From: JSC-12 sp033764965
GTDB lineage: Bacteria; Cyanobacteriota; Cyanobacteriia; Leptolyngbyales; Leptolyngbyaceae
NCBI GenBank assembly: GCA_033764965.1
Contig: JANRIN010000305.1
Coordinates: 1-64,000 of the forward strand
Direction of reading: 5' to 3'
DNA length: 64,000 nucleotides
How positions within the stretch are numbered: position 1 is the first letter of the stretch; the number at the start of each line of letters is the position of its first letter. Shown here piece after piece: positions 8,644 through 19,240 of the stretch. Made by a program: the position numbers and the translations under genes. The notes below the pieces were generated by a model that did no database searches, was not told where the DNA came from, and saw nothing but the letters and a program-made list of their open reading frames with translations.

Positions 8644-8837
8644 GATGCGATCGCCCCTGGAACTCTTGCCTTCTACGTTACTGTAAGACTAAAAAAATTA
8701 ATCTGCCGTCTGGATGACGAACTCCGGAGAAGCACGCCATTACAGTTTGTGTCAAATCAAACAAAAATCTCCTGCTTTTGATCAAAGAGGGAATTTTTAG
8801 ATCAGGTTAAGCTTCCAGTTGATCCTGGAATTCAGTT

Positions 8838-9674
8838 ATGCATGATTACGAACTGTTGCAACAGTATCTAGAGGGTGTAAGAGATTTTAGTGGTGCCAAT
8901 TTACAAGCCATTAATTTACAGGGCGCGAACTTAGTCAATATTATTCTAACAGGAGCAAATTTGGCGGGTGCCCAGCTACCCTCTGCCTATCTCGCTTCGG
9001 CTGTTCTTTGTCAGGCGAATTTAACTGAAACTGAACTGAGTCGAGCCTTCTTGCAACGCGCAGACCTCACCTCAGCCAAACTGACGCAAGGCACCTTAAA
9101 CGAAGCCGACTTGACGAAAGCCGACCTGAGAGGGGCGCTTTTGGTGCGGGCAAGGCTCAAAAGTGCCAAGCTGGGGGGCGCAAATCTAAATGGGGTGAAC
9201 TTGCGCGAAGCCGATCTGCAAGACATTAATCTGTGTGGAGCCACGTTGTTAGGCATCAATCTGCGGGGTGCCAATCTGCAAAGAGCCAATCTGAGTTGGG
9301 CAAACCTGAGTGGTGCCCGTTTGAGTGGAGCAAACCTCAAAGATGCCATTTTGACTGGGATTAACTTACGTGGGGCGTACTTAAATGGGGTAAACCTGGT
9401 AGGGGTGAGTCTGGCAGGAGTAAACCTGAGCGAAGCCAAGCTCAACGGTGTGAATTTGACTGACGCGGATCTGACTGCAACCAATTTATCTGGCGCAATT
9501 TTACGCCGCACCACCTTGGTTAACACGCAATTGCAAGGCGCAGATTTGAGTGGGGCGGATTGTCGATCTGCCAGATTAGTCAATCCCAACCTGAGACGAG
9601 CTATTTATACCCAAGACACCTTGTTTCCTGAAGGGTTTGATCCGGCTAAGTACGGAGCCTGGTTTGAGCCTTAG
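8838..9674 (+). CDS. Pentapeptide-repeat protein
   Basis: Of 278 residues, about 230 are A-(N/D)-L-x-x repeats, for example GANLAGA, EADLTKADLRGA and GANLQRANLSWANLSGARL. These fold as a right-handed quadrilateral beta-helix. The N-terminus (MHDYELLQQYLEGVRDFSGA) and a C-terminal cap (TLFPEGFDPAKYGAWFEP) lie outside the repeats; the cap is typical of cyanobacterial members. There is no signal peptide, so it is probably cytoplasmic or thylakoid-associated. The molecular role of most members is unknown, although some mimic DNA to inhibit gyrase. It is separated by 64 bases from the histidine kinase downstream. Confidence 0.88.
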   Translation: MHDYELLQQYLEGVRDFSGANLQAINLQGANLVNIILTGANLAGAQLPSAYLASAVLCQANLTETELSRAFLQRADLTSAKLTQGTLNEADLTKADLRGALLVRARLKSAKLGGANLNGVNLREADLQDINLCGATLLGINLRGANLQRANLSWANLSGARLSGANLKDAILTGINLRGAYLNGVNLVGVSLAGVNLSEAKLNGVNLTDADLTATNLSGAILRRTTLVNTQLQGADLSGADCRSARLVNPNLRRAIYTQDTLFPEGFDPAKYGAWFEP

Positions 9675-9738
9675 GCGATCGCACCCGGTCATACAATCTT
9701 TTTATACATCTATAAAATACTCGTAAGGACATTCGGTT

Positions 9739-10914
9739 ATGCTAAATACCGATTCCACCCATCCCCGAAATTTTACCCAGGGTCATTCTGGTTTGCCCCA
9801 ATTCGATGTTTCGGCGTGTTTGCTCAAAGCAGATGGGCAGCAAGACTGTTGGTTGAGTTTGTTTGATGCCATGACTTCTAAGTTGGCGACAACGGAAGCC
9901 GAGTTGCAACAGGCGATCGCCACTCAAGCGCAACTAGCCGCTCGTTGTCAACAATTAGAAGTAGAACTGGAGGAAAGCCAGGTTCGCAATCAAGCCCTGG
10001 CTGATGCGGCTCATGCTCAAGCGCAACAGTTTAGTGAAACGCTGAGGCAATTACGCCAGAATCAAGCGCAAATCATTCAAGCGGAAAAAATGTCGAGCCT
10101 GGGGCGTTTAGTCGCGGGTGTTGCCCATGAAATTAATAATCCGGTCAACTTTATTTACGGCAACCTCAGCCACGCCGCCGATTATATTCAAGATTTACTC
10201 CACTTGCTCCAGGTGTATCAAACCTATTACCCCACGCCTGTTGCCGCAGTTCAAGCAGAAATCATTGCAACCGATCTCGAATTTTTAGCCGATGATCTGC
10301 CCAAACTACTCGCGTCCATGAAGTTAGGCGCAGAACGCATTCAGCAAATTGTGGTGTCTTTACGCAACTTTTCTCGCATGGATGAAGCTGCTGTGAAACA
10401 GGTTGATATCCATGCAGGTATCGACAGCAGCTTGATGATTTTGCAAAACCAGTTGAAGGCAAAGGCAGATTATGTGGCGATCGCGGTTGAGAAAAACTAT
10501 GGCGCTCTGCCGCTTGTGGAATGTTTTGCGGGACAGTTAAATCAGGTTTTTATGAATCTGATCACCAATGCGATCGATGCCCTGGAACCCTTAAGAATTG
10601 CTGATCCAGTTAACAATTACCTGCTATCACCCACGATTTCAATTCGGACAGAAATGGTCGATGAGGCTCACGTCCGCATTGCGATCGCCGATAATGGCTA
10701 CGGCATTCCAGAACATATTCAATCGCGCCTATTCGATCCATTTTTTACCACCAAACCCATTGGGAAGGGAACCGGTTTAGGACTCTCTATCAGCTACCAA
10801 ATCGTGACTGAAAAGCATGGTGGGATATTGAAATGCTGTTCGTCTCCGGGACTGGGTGCCACCTTTGTCATCGAGATTCCGGTGCGATCGCAGGAGTCTG
10901 TTCGATATGAATAA
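9739..10914 (+). CDS. Soluble sensor histidine kinase
   Basis: The protein is 391 residues. An N-terminal unclassified stretch (1-45) is followed by a Gln/Ala-rich coiled coil (about 45-115). A HisKA segment follows with the phospho-acceptor His130 in LVAGVAHEINNPVNF, and then a HATPase_c domain: N-box NLITNAIDAL, G1 IADNGYGIP, F-box LFDPFFTTKP, G2 GKGTGLGLSISY. There is no membrane span, PAS, GAF or receiver domain, so the input must come through the N-terminus or a partner. All catalytic motifs are intact. No response regulator is adjacent, so the partner is unknown. Confidence 0.88.
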   Translation: MLNTDSTHPRNFTQGHSGLPQFDVSACLLKADGQQDCWLSLFDAMTSKLATTEAELQQAIATQAQLAARCQQLEVELEESQVRNQALADAAHAQAQQFSETLRQLRQNQAQIIQAEKMSSLGRLVAGVAHEINNPVNFIYGNLSHAADYIQDLLHLLQVYQTYYPTPVAAVQAEIIATDLEFLADDLPKLLASMKLGAERIQQIVVSLRNFSRMDEAAVKQVDIHAGIDSSLMILQNQLKAKADYVAIAVEKNYGALPLVECFAGQLNQVFMNLITNAIDALEPLRIADPVNNYLLSPTISIRTEMVDEAHVRIAIADNGYGIPEHIQSRLFDPFFTTKPIGKGTGLGLSISYQIVTEKHGGILKCCSSPGLGATFVIEIPVRSQESVRYE

Positions 10915-10924
10915 ATTCGACATG

Positions 10925-10955
10925 AAAAAAGGGATACTGCTATGCAGCATCCCTT
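10925..10955 (-). terminator. Rho-independent terminator of glyA
   Basis: Read on the minus strand, AAGGGATGCTGC, a three-base loop and GCAGTATCCCTT form a 12-bp stem with one internal mismatch, followed directly by a T-run. It is 50 bases past the glyA stop and just after the stop of the convergent kinase gene, so it may also limit read-through from that side. Confidence 0.8.
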
Positions 10956-11005
10956 GAACTAAATAGATTAACCCAGTGGGATTGCCCCAAGCAGGCTCGA
11001 TTGCA

Positions 11006-12289
11006 TCAAGCAAAAGCAGGCACAGGAATTTGGAGATGGGGGTAAAGCGGAAACTGACTGCACAAGGCAGCGACGCGACGACGACACTCTTGGGCGATCG
11101 TCTCATCATCTGGATGCAGCAGGCGATCGGCAATGATGTTACCAATTTCGGTAAACTCTGCGGTGCCCATGCCACGGGTCGTCATGGCTGGGGAACCGAG
11201 CCGTAAACCGCTGGTGACAAAGGGCGATTCTGGGTCAAAGGGAACCGTATTTTTGTTCGCCGTGATGTTGACCCCGCTGACCAGTTGATCCGCCACTTTG
11301 CCTGTCATCCCAATCGATCGCAAATCCACCAGCATCAAATGGTTATCCGTGCCATCGGACACAATCTTGAAGCCCCGGTTTTGCAGTTGGGTCGCCATCG
11401 CCCGCGCATTTTCAATCACCTGACCTGAATAGGTTTTGAACGCTGGCTTGAGCGCTTCCCCAAAGGCAACCGCTTTGGCGGCAATGACGTGTTCCAGCGG
11501 TCCACCCTGGGTTCCAGGAAAGACGGCTTTGTCCAGTTTTTTGCCCAGTTCGGCATCCCGCGTCAGAATTAAACCGCCCCGCGGACCCCGCAGTGTCTTA
11601 TGGGTGGTGGTGGTTACAACGTCACAATACGGGATGGGGCTAGGATGATGTCCCGTGGCGACTAACCCAGCAATATGGGCGATGTCTGCCAGCAGAAAAG
11701 CTCCGACTTCATCCGCGATCGCCCGGAATTTATCAAACTGAATCACTCGTGGGTAGGCGGAATATCCACAAATAATCAACTTGGGACGATGTTGAACTGC
11801 TAAATCCCGAATCATGTCGTAATCGAGTTGCTCTGTCTCACGACTCACGCCGTAATGCTGAACCTTAAACCATTTACCCGATACATTGACCGGGGAACCA
11901 TGAGTCAGGTGTCCACCGTGGGATAAATCCATGCCCAAAATCGTATCACCCGGTTCCAGCAACGAAAGAAAGACGGCAAAGTTTGCCTGAGCGCCGGAGT
12001 GGGGTTGGACATTAGCATGGGCAGCCCCAAACATTTCTTTGGCACGATCGATCGCCAGTTGTTCAGCTTTATCAACAAACTCGCAGCCGCCGTAGTAGCG
12101 CTTTCCAGGCAACCCTTCAGCGTATTTGTTAGTTAACACGGAGCCTTGAGCCGCAAGCACAGCAGGAGACGTAAAGTTTTCGCTGGCAATTAGCTCTAAA
12201 TGATCACGCTGCCGCTGAAGCTCTTGATTGATCATTTCAGCGATCGCCGGATCGGTTTGAGCAAGCACATCTAAGTTCGTTTGGGTCAC
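11006..12289 (-). CDS. glyA: Serine hydroxymethyltransferase
   Basis: This PLP enzyme interconverts serine and glycine with tetrahydrofolate, supplying one-carbon units, and also serves photorespiratory glycine metabolism. The Schiff-base lysine is K231 in TTTTHKTLRGPRGG. Other family marks are LELIASENFTSPAV at the N-terminus and KRYYGGCEFVDKAE. The length of 427 residues is normal. The start is a GTG at 12289, giving MTQTNLDVLAQTDPAI. A strong terminator follows at 10925-10955, indicating a monocistronic transcript. Confidence 0.96.
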   Translation of the reverse strand: MTQTNLDVLAQTDPAIAEMINQELQRQRDHLELIASENFTSPAVLAAQGSVLTNKYAEGLPGKRYYGGCEFVDKAEQLAIDRAKEMFGAAHANVQPHSGAQANFAVFLSLLEPGDTILGMDLSHGGHLTHGSPVNVSGKWFKVQHYGVSRETEQLDYDMIRDLAVQHRPKLIICGYSAYPRVIQFDKFRAIADEVGAFLLADIAHIAGLVATGHHPSPIPYCDVVTTTTHKTLRGPRGGLILTRDAELGKKLDKAVFPGTQGGPLEHVIAAKAVAFGEALKPAFKTYSGQVIENARAMATQLQNRGFKIVSDGTDNHLMLVDLRSIGMTGKVADQLVSGVNITANKNTVPFDPESPFVTSGLRLGSPAMTTRGMGTAEFTEIGNIIADRLLHPDDETIAQECRRRVAALCSQFPLYPHLQIPVPAFA

Positions 12290-12642
12290 AGAAACCTCTT
12301 AGCAACACTTTCAAAACAACTAAACACTTCAACACAACTACAGGCTAAGTGGCGAGACAACGACCCCTGAGCAACGAGGGGATGCACACAACTCGATATA
12401 AGCACTGTAAACAATCAATGACGCAAGCCCTTTATGATAACTTTTCCAGCTTGAGAAGCGGAAGAGGCTGGCAACGAAAAAATAAGGAGAGCGAAAACAG
12501 GGAGAGTGTCAATTGCGATACGACCAAAACCAGCACCCCATATTAAGCTCTGTTATTACCCCTGGTTCGTCAAAATTCCTGGCGTAGAATGGTTTTAGAC
12601 GAAGGTATTCATGGGGAATTGAGCTTTTCCTGGAGGTGCTGA
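12290..12642. other. Intergenic region upstream of glyA
   Basis: This stretch contains the divergent promoters of glyA (minus) and of the small Cys protein (plus). A plus-strand open frame at 12349-12546 has no protein-like composition and no ribosome binding site, and I do not count it. No RNA gene or repeat was recognised. Confidence 0.4.
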
Positions 12643-12840
12643 ATGCTGGTCATCCTGTTCAAGAACCAACTGCTTCCTCCGAGTCATGTGTGTTCGACCT
12701 GTTTAATGGCTGATCAAAGTGGTCAACCCCGGTGGTCGGGTGGGCAGTTGCGCTGTGGACAAGCCCTGCAAAAGCATGATGAACACGAAATGACTCAGTT
12801 TGAATGCCAGATGGGGTTTCGAATCGCCAATATTGAGTAG
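12643..12840 (+). CDS. Small conserved Cys-containing protein
   Basis: This is a 65-residue soluble protein with a strong Shine-Dalgarno (TGGAGG) seven bases before the ATG, which argues that it is real. Four cysteines lie as C-x2-C in HVCSTC, then one in QLRCGQ and one in FECQMGF. The spacing could form a small zinc site, but this is inference. The pattern PPSHVCSTCLMADQSGQPRW and the end QMGFRIANI look like a short conserved protein seen in other cyanobacteria, of unknown function. It is convergent with purF, whose stop lies 5 bases away. Confidence 0.62.
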   Translation: MLVILFKNQLLPPSHVCSTCLMADQSGQPRWSGGQLRCGQALQKHDEHEMTQFECQMGFRIANIE

Positions 12841-12845
12841 CCAGC

Positions 12846-14381
<1,536 letters not shown>

Positions 14382-14616
14382 GGATTAAATTGGCTCCAAG
14401 CGATTGAAGGATAAATGAGCAGACCCTTGAAACGAAGTTTAGAAATGTAACGTTAAGGTTCTTTAATCTTCCCATTAACTATGGTCACATCCTAACAATC
14501 GGAACATGGAGTTTACCCAACAGCGAGACTTTTTCCGTCTGCAAGGCTGAATTTCCATCCTAACCAGTTTGCAGCTTGTGACCTCAACCCGTTGAATGAG
14601 CCATGTGAGAGCGGAG

Positions 14617-17007
14617 TCAGGCTCCAGGCGTGAGTGCCCGCTCGATCGCCCCCTGCCAGCGATCGCTCAAGTCGGCGAGTGCCACATTAATCAAGGATTG
14701 ATCAAACGCCTGGATCGTCAAACCGTGTTCTGGGCTTGTAACCGTACCCAGGTGTTGCCACTCATCGCCGATCTGGTCTTGCAGATACGCTTCCCAGGTG
14801 GACTGGTGCGATCGCGGCACCGACACCAGAATCCGGGCACCTCCTTCGGCAAACAGCAGTTCATCCCAGCGTTGGGAGGATTGCGCTGCGATCGCCAAGT
14901 TGATGATTGCGCCCTTCTGCCCGCTGATGCAGGACTCCGCCAGAGCAACAGCGAATCCACCCTCGGCACAATCATGGGCAGACTGAATCCATCCTTGCTG
15001 AATTCCATCTCGACAGGCTTGCTGAACTCGTCGTTCCCGGTCGAAATTCACCAGGGGCGGCTGACCCGCGATCGTGCGATGCACAGTCGCCAGATACTCG
15101 GAACCCCCCAAAGTAACAGCAGGGCAGGCATCCGCCGCGATCGGCAAGCCTAACAGATAAATCAGATCCCCCTCGGTTTGCCATCCCTGTCCGCAGGTGT
15201 GGCTCAAGTCTGGAATCAAGCCCACCATGCCGACAACTGGCGTGGGATAGATGGGTTGGGGCTTTCCTTGAGAGTCGAGGGTTTCGTTGTAGAGAGAAAC
15301 ATTCCCGCCCGTGACCGGAGTTTTCAGTTCCTCACAGGCTTCCGCCAAGCCCCGACAGGCTTCTGCCAACTGCCAATAGCCGATCGGCTTTTCTGGACTA
15401 CCAAAATTCAAGTTATCCGTCACCGCTAAGGGGTCTGCCCCGACACAACTCAGGTTGCGGGCGGCTTCTACCACGGCATATTTCGCGCCTTCGTAGGGAT
15501 GCAGGTAAACGTAGCGCGAGTTGCAATCAACGGTTGCGGCAACTCCAGGAGTGGGGGTAGAGGGATTGGGGGCGGGCTGCACCACGCTGCGCAAGGGGGA
15601 TTGGGGCGGTTCCAGGGGACGCACTCGAACGATCGCGGCATCGGCTCCACCGGGCATCACGACAGTATTGTTTTGCACCTGATGATCGTACTGACGATAA
15701 ACCCATTGCTTGGAGGCGATCGTGGGGGATGCCAGCAAGGTCAGCAAAACCTCATTCCAGGTCAGAAATTGACTGTTGATTTCAATACCTTTTTCGGTGC
15801 AAGCAGGCAGAGCGGCAGAGTTCCACGTCCAGGCGGCTTGAGCGTAGGCGGGTGGTTCGGCTAAAAGCTCTCGATGATAAATCGGGGTATTGTCTGCCAG
15901 AGCGGTGGCTGGAACTTCTGCGGCGACTTCTCCCTTAAATAGAATGCGGACGATCGGCGCTTCGATCACCGTGCCAGCCACAACGGCGTGTAAGCCCCAG
16001 CGCTCAAAAATATCAATCAGCTCCTGTTCCCGTCCTTTTTCTGCCACAAACAGCATCCGCTCCTGGGATTCGGAGAGCAGATATTCGTAAGGCACCATAC
16101 CCGTTTCCCGCACTGGAATTTGATCCAGATCAAACTCCACCCCCACGCCCCCTTTCGCCGCCATTTCAGCCGTGGAACAGGTGATTCCCGCCGCCCCCAT
16201 GTCTTGCGCTGCCACCACTGCCCCAGTTTTGAAAGCTTCCAGACAGGCTTCAATCAAAGACTTTTCCAGGAAGGGATCGCCCACCTGGACCGCAGGGCGA
16301 TCGTCCAGCGACGCATCGCTCAACTCGGCACTGGCAAAGCTGGCACCGCCCATCCCGTCTCGTCCCGTGGTGGAGCCAACGTACAACACCGGATTCCCGA
16401 TGCCTTTTGCGCCTGATTTGACAATTTCCGGCGTTTCCATCAAACCCAACGCCATCACATTCACCAGGGGATTACCTGCATAGGCGGGATCAAAGTAGAC
16501 CTCGCCACCCACGGTTGGCACTCCCACACAGTTGCCGTAGTGAGAAATGCCCGATACCACCCCCTGAAATAATCTTCGTGTGCGGGCATCCTCCAGGGAA
16601 CCAAAGCGCAGGGAGTTGAGCAGGGCGATCGGGCGGGCACCCATTGTAAAGATATCGCGCAAAATTCCACCCACTCCGGTTGCCGCTCCCTGAAACGGTT
16701 CCACTGCTGACGGATGGTTGTGGGACTCAATTTTGAATGCTAGGTGCAGCCCATTGCCCAAATCCACCACGCCTGCATTCTCTCCCGGACCGACTAGAAT
16801 GCGATCGCCCTGGGTTGGAAATTGCTTCAACAAGGGGCGCGAGTTTTTGTAGCAACAGTGCTCCGACCACATCACCCCAAACATCCCCAGTTCTGCTTTG
16901 TTGGGATGCCGTCCCAGGCGATGCACAATTTCTGCGTATTCCTCTGGTTTAATCCCCTCTGCCGCAATTTCTTCTGTGGAAAACGGTGCAGAGGACAAAG
17001 CAGACAT
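14617..17007 (-). CDS. purL: Phosphoribosylformylglycinamidine synthase subunit PurL
   Basis: This is the ATP-dependent synthetase subunit of FGAM synthase, acting with PurQ and PurS; those genes are not in the window. The 796-residue length fits the small PurL form. Visible marks include SEHCCYKNSRPLLK near the N-terminus, KIESHNHPSAVEPFQGAATG (ATP/Mg site), GRDGMGGASFAS and CTPVTGGNVSLYNE-like KTPVTGGNVSLYNE. Around residues 466-486, a Pro/Ser/Thr-rich stretch (LEPPQSPLRSVVQPAPN) interrupts the usual sequence and is encoded by a C/G-rich STRR-like tract. It lies upstream of purF on the same strand. Confidence 0.96.
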   Translation of the reverse strand: MSALSSAPFSTEEIAAEGIKPEEYAEIVHRLGRHPNKAELGMFGVMWSEHCCYKNSRPLLKQFPTQGDRILVGPGENAGVVDLGNGLHLAFKIESHNHPSAVEPFQGAATGVGGILRDIFTMGARPIALLNSLRFGSLEDARTRRLFQGVVSGISHYGNCVGVPTVGGEVYFDPAYAGNPLVNVMALGLMETPEIVKSGAKGIGNPVLYVGSTTGRDGMGGASFASAELSDASLDDRPAVQVGDPFLEKSLIEACLEAFKTGAVVAAQDMGAAGITCSTAEMAAKGGVGVEFDLDQIPVRETGMVPYEYLLSESQERMLFVAEKGREQELIDIFERWGLHAVVAGTVIEAPIVRILFKGEVAAEVPATALADNTPIYHRELLAEPPAYAQAAWTWNSAALPACTEKGIEINSQFLTWNEVLLTLLASPTIASKQWVYRQYDHQVQNNTVVMPGGADAAIVRVRPLEPPQSPLRSVVQPAPNPSTPTPGVAATVDCNSRYVYLHPYEGAKYAVVEAARNLSCVGADPLAVTDNLNFGSPEKPIGYWQLAEACRGLAEACEELKTPVTGGNVSLYNETLDSQGKPQPIYPTPVVGMVGLIPDLSHTCGQGWQTEGDLIYLLGLPIAADACPAVTLGGSEYLATVHRTIAGQPPLVNFDRERRVQQACRDGIQQGWIQSAHDCAEGGFAVALAESCISGQKGAIINLAIAAQSSQRWDELLFAEGGARILVSVPRSHQSTWEAYLQDQIGDEWQHLGTVTSPEHGLTIQAFDQSLINVALADLSDRWQGAIERALTPGA
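15548..15612. repeat. STRR-like tract inside purL
   Basis: On the plus strand, GTGGGGGTAGAGGGATTGGG and a second G-run (GGGGGATTGGGG) flank a short spacer. The tract is in frame in purL and encodes a Pro-rich segment absent from my expectation of the family at this place. It is of the same type as the tracts in rsmE, trpD and the ArsA gene. Confidence 0.55.
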
Positions 17008-17117
17008 AAGATAGCTCTCCAGATAATAAAGGGCGATGATGCTCCAAGACCGTTCTATTCTATCAATGTGCCCTGCTAGATCTGAACGAAGTTGTGTCGT
17101 GATGAAGGATGTAGAAA

Positions 17118-18746
17118 ATGTTAGTCAGCATTCATAGAACAGGCCGCTATCTGAGTCAAAAGCCTTGGCTGGTTTTTATATTCTTTCTAGTTCTAGTGGT
17201 TTGCTTACGCTGGTCTAGCTTTTATCAATCCGTGATTAGTTGGGATGAAAGTTTATATCTTCTAGTTGCCAAAGCATGGTCACAGGGTAATCCGCCTTAC
17301 ACAACCATTTGGGATAATAAACCTCCTGGAATTTATGCCATCTTTCTGATCGCGATCGCTGGGCTGGGTCATGCTGTTTTATCCATTCGGCTCTTGGCTT
17401 GCCTATTCGTTGCTACCACCTGTTTTTTTCTATACAAAATTGGACGTTTAATTGAACCGAATGGGACGGGAATTGGATTACTGGCTGGGAGTTTTTATGC
17501 TGTTCTAACGCTGAGTAACGGAGGTTTAGCTGCAAACACAGAAATTTTCTATCCCACTTTTGTCACGATCGCTGTCTATCTATTCTTCGTGCATCTAGTC
17601 AATGTTCAAGTATTAACTTCAAGGAATGATTTAATACTCTTGATCATTATTGGCTTTCTATTTGGAATTGGCTTTGAAATTAAGTATGTTGTTCTATTTG
17701 ATTTTCTAGCATTTTGCTTGATTCTTCTCTTGAGTTCTATTCAAAAATCTGAACTGAATTACAACTATAGACAGACTTTGCAAAAAGTTTTCTTCTTAGC
17801 CTTGGGGTTTGTTTTACCATTTGTGATTGTTTCAACTTACTTTTGGCTGAACGGTCATTTGAGTGACTATGTTTATGCTAATTTCACGGCGAACAAACTA
17901 CGGACTGTTAATCTTACATTTTCCTTTGCGCCTTTAGTACAAGCGATCGCGTATCAAATTCAGACATATAAGTTCTTTTGGCTCTCTATTCCCTCTGCGA
18001 TCGCCTATCTGCTGATGGTAAAAACTCAATCACAACAAGAGCGTTGGATTATTTCTGGTTCTATCCTCTGGTTTTTTATGATTTTGCTGGGGATTTGTGT
18101 TGTTTTCAGAGGGTATCTTTATGTGCATTATTTTCTCCAACTTTCAGCTTGCCTCAGCTTGATCACGGCTTATCTCCTCGTTCGCCTAATTTTTTCGGTG
18201 GCTAAAACTACCGAACAATTTGAATTGAGACAATATCTGATATTAGCGGCTCTTTTAGTTGCTTTACTGGATAGTACAGTCGTGTTTAGTACCTTGAGAG
18301 CTAACGCGAGATATGCTTACTTTACTCACATCAAAGGAGTGAAGCACTGGCAAGATACCCCGGCGATGATTGCGGAATATTTGAATTCCAAAGTTAAAGC
18401 AGATGATTATATTTATGTGGTTGATAATGCGCCGATCGTGTATTTCCTAACAAATGCTAAAATTCCGACGCGCTATGCTTTTCCCTCATTCTTATTGCTG
18501 CGACCGGATTTACCCAATATCATCAGTGTCAATGCTTTAGCAGAACTCGATCGTATTCTTCAGAAACAGCCTCTTTATATCATCAAACCGAACAATTACA
18601 CGGAACTAGATCAAGCCCAAGATCTGGCTCAAACAGAAGACAATAAAAACTTTATTCGTAAGCTCAATCAAGCATTGAATGAAAACTATCAAAAAGAAAC
18701 TTCCATTCAAGAATTTGATTTATATCGGCTAAAGCCTCAGTCCTAG
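17118..18746 (+). CDS. GT39-like membrane glycosyltransferase
   Basis: The protein is 542 residues, with about ten to twelve hydrophobic helices in the first 390 and a soluble C-terminal domain of about 140 residues. The first loop carries SVISWDESLYLLVAKAW (Asp43/Glu44) and the WDNKPPG motif (from Trp65). This matches the dolichyl-phosphate-mannose/ArnT-like glycosyltransferase family, where acidic residues of the first periplasmic loop are catalytic. Such enzymes transfer a sugar from a polyprenyl-phosphate donor to lipids or proteins in the periplasm; acceptor and donor are unknown here. The gene is visibly more A/T-rich than its neighbours, but HIP1 sites are present, so recent transfer is not proven. 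Confidence 0.78.
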   Translation: MLVSIHRTGRYLSQKPWLVFIFFLVLVVCLRWSSFYQSVISWDESLYLLVAKAWSQGNPPYTTIWDNKPPGIYAIFLIAIAGLGHAVLSIRLLACLFVATTCFFLYKIGRLIEPNGTGIGLLAGSFYAVLTLSNGGLAANTEIFYPTFVTIAVYLFFVHLVNVQVLTSRNDLILLIIIGFLFGIGFEIKYVVLFDFLAFCLILLLSSIQKSELNYNYRQTLQKVFFLALGFVLPFVIVSTYFWLNGHLSDYVYANFTANKLRTVNLTFSFAPLVQAIAYQIQTYKFFWLSIPSAIAYLLMVKTQSQQERWIISGSILWFFMILLGICVVFRGYLYVHYFLQLSACLSLITAYLLVRLIFSVAKTTEQFELRQYLILAALLVALLDSTVVFSTLRANARYAYFTHIKGVKHWQDTPAMIAEYLNSKVKADDYIYVVDNAPIVYFLTNAKIPTRYAFPSFLLLRPDLPNIISVNALAELDRILQKQPLYIIKPNNYTELDQAQDLAQTEDNKNFIRKLNQALNENYQKETSIQEFDLYRLKPQS

Positions 18747-18884
18747 TTCATGTGCAAGCGGCGGCTCACCCGATTGGGTCATATTTTCGTTTTTTACGAG
18801 AAAAGTACCTGGGAGGGTAATGCCAGCCTGGGAGTCACCTTTCCATAGTGGACATAGATTCTTGTCCTAGAAAATTCAAGCTCT

Positions 18885-19202
18885 ATGGAAACTCCCACCC
18901 AAATTATTCCAGTGTCATTGTCGGATGGCACTGTTGTTCGCGTTGAAGCCGTTCCACTGGGAGAACAGCGCGTCGCTGCCCATACCCGTCCGTTTAGCGA
19001 AATTACGACGATCGTGCGATCGCTCACCGGAGATCTCGCCGAAGCCCTGCAAACCATTCAGCGCGAGGTTGCGCCCAAAACCATCACCGTCAAGTTGGGG
19101 CTGGAAATCGGCATGGAATCGGGGCAACTGACTGCCCTAATTGTGAAGGGAGCCGGGAAAGCAAATTTGGAATTATCGATGGAATGGGATCTTCAGCCGT
19201 AA
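18885..19202 (+). CDS. Trypco1 (CU044_2847-type) domain protein
   Basis: This 105-residue cytoplasmic protein consists of a single domain. It has an opening strand pair (IIPVSLSDGTVVRVEAVPLG), a helix (FSEITTIVRSLTGDLAEALQT), and the closing pair TITVKLGLEIGMESGQLTAL with ANLELSMEWDL. This is the arrangement of the trypsin-co-occurring domain 1 family, which turns up beside trypsin-like proteases and effector modules in predicted bacterial conflict systems. Fittingly, a trypsin-like protease gene starts 38 bases downstream. The molecular role in the family is not established; a substrate, adaptor or inhibitor of the protease are all possible. It is the first gene of a three-gene cassette. Confidence 0.75.
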   Translation: METPTQIIPVSLSDGTVVRVEAVPLGEQRVAAHTRPFSEITTIVRSLTGDLAEALQTIQREVAPKTITVKLGLEIGMESGQLTALIVKGAGKANLELSMEWDLQP

Positions 19203-19240
19203 CGCAAGCTGACTTCTTTTAGCATTCACTCAGGGAGCAG

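Noticed and set aside
9011..9589. Minus-strand 192-residue open frame inside the pentapeptide gene
   Set aside because: It is the mirror of a highly repetitive gene; composition (Ala/Pro/Lys repeats) follows the repeat, with no ribosome site.
12349..12546. Plus-strand 65-residue open frame upstream of glyA
   Set aside because: No ribosome binding site and no protein-like pattern; it lies in a promoter region.
17118..18746. Glycosyltransferase gene as part of the Trypco1 cassette
   Set aside because: It is separated from the cassette by about 140 bases, is more A/T-rich, and has no functional link visible.
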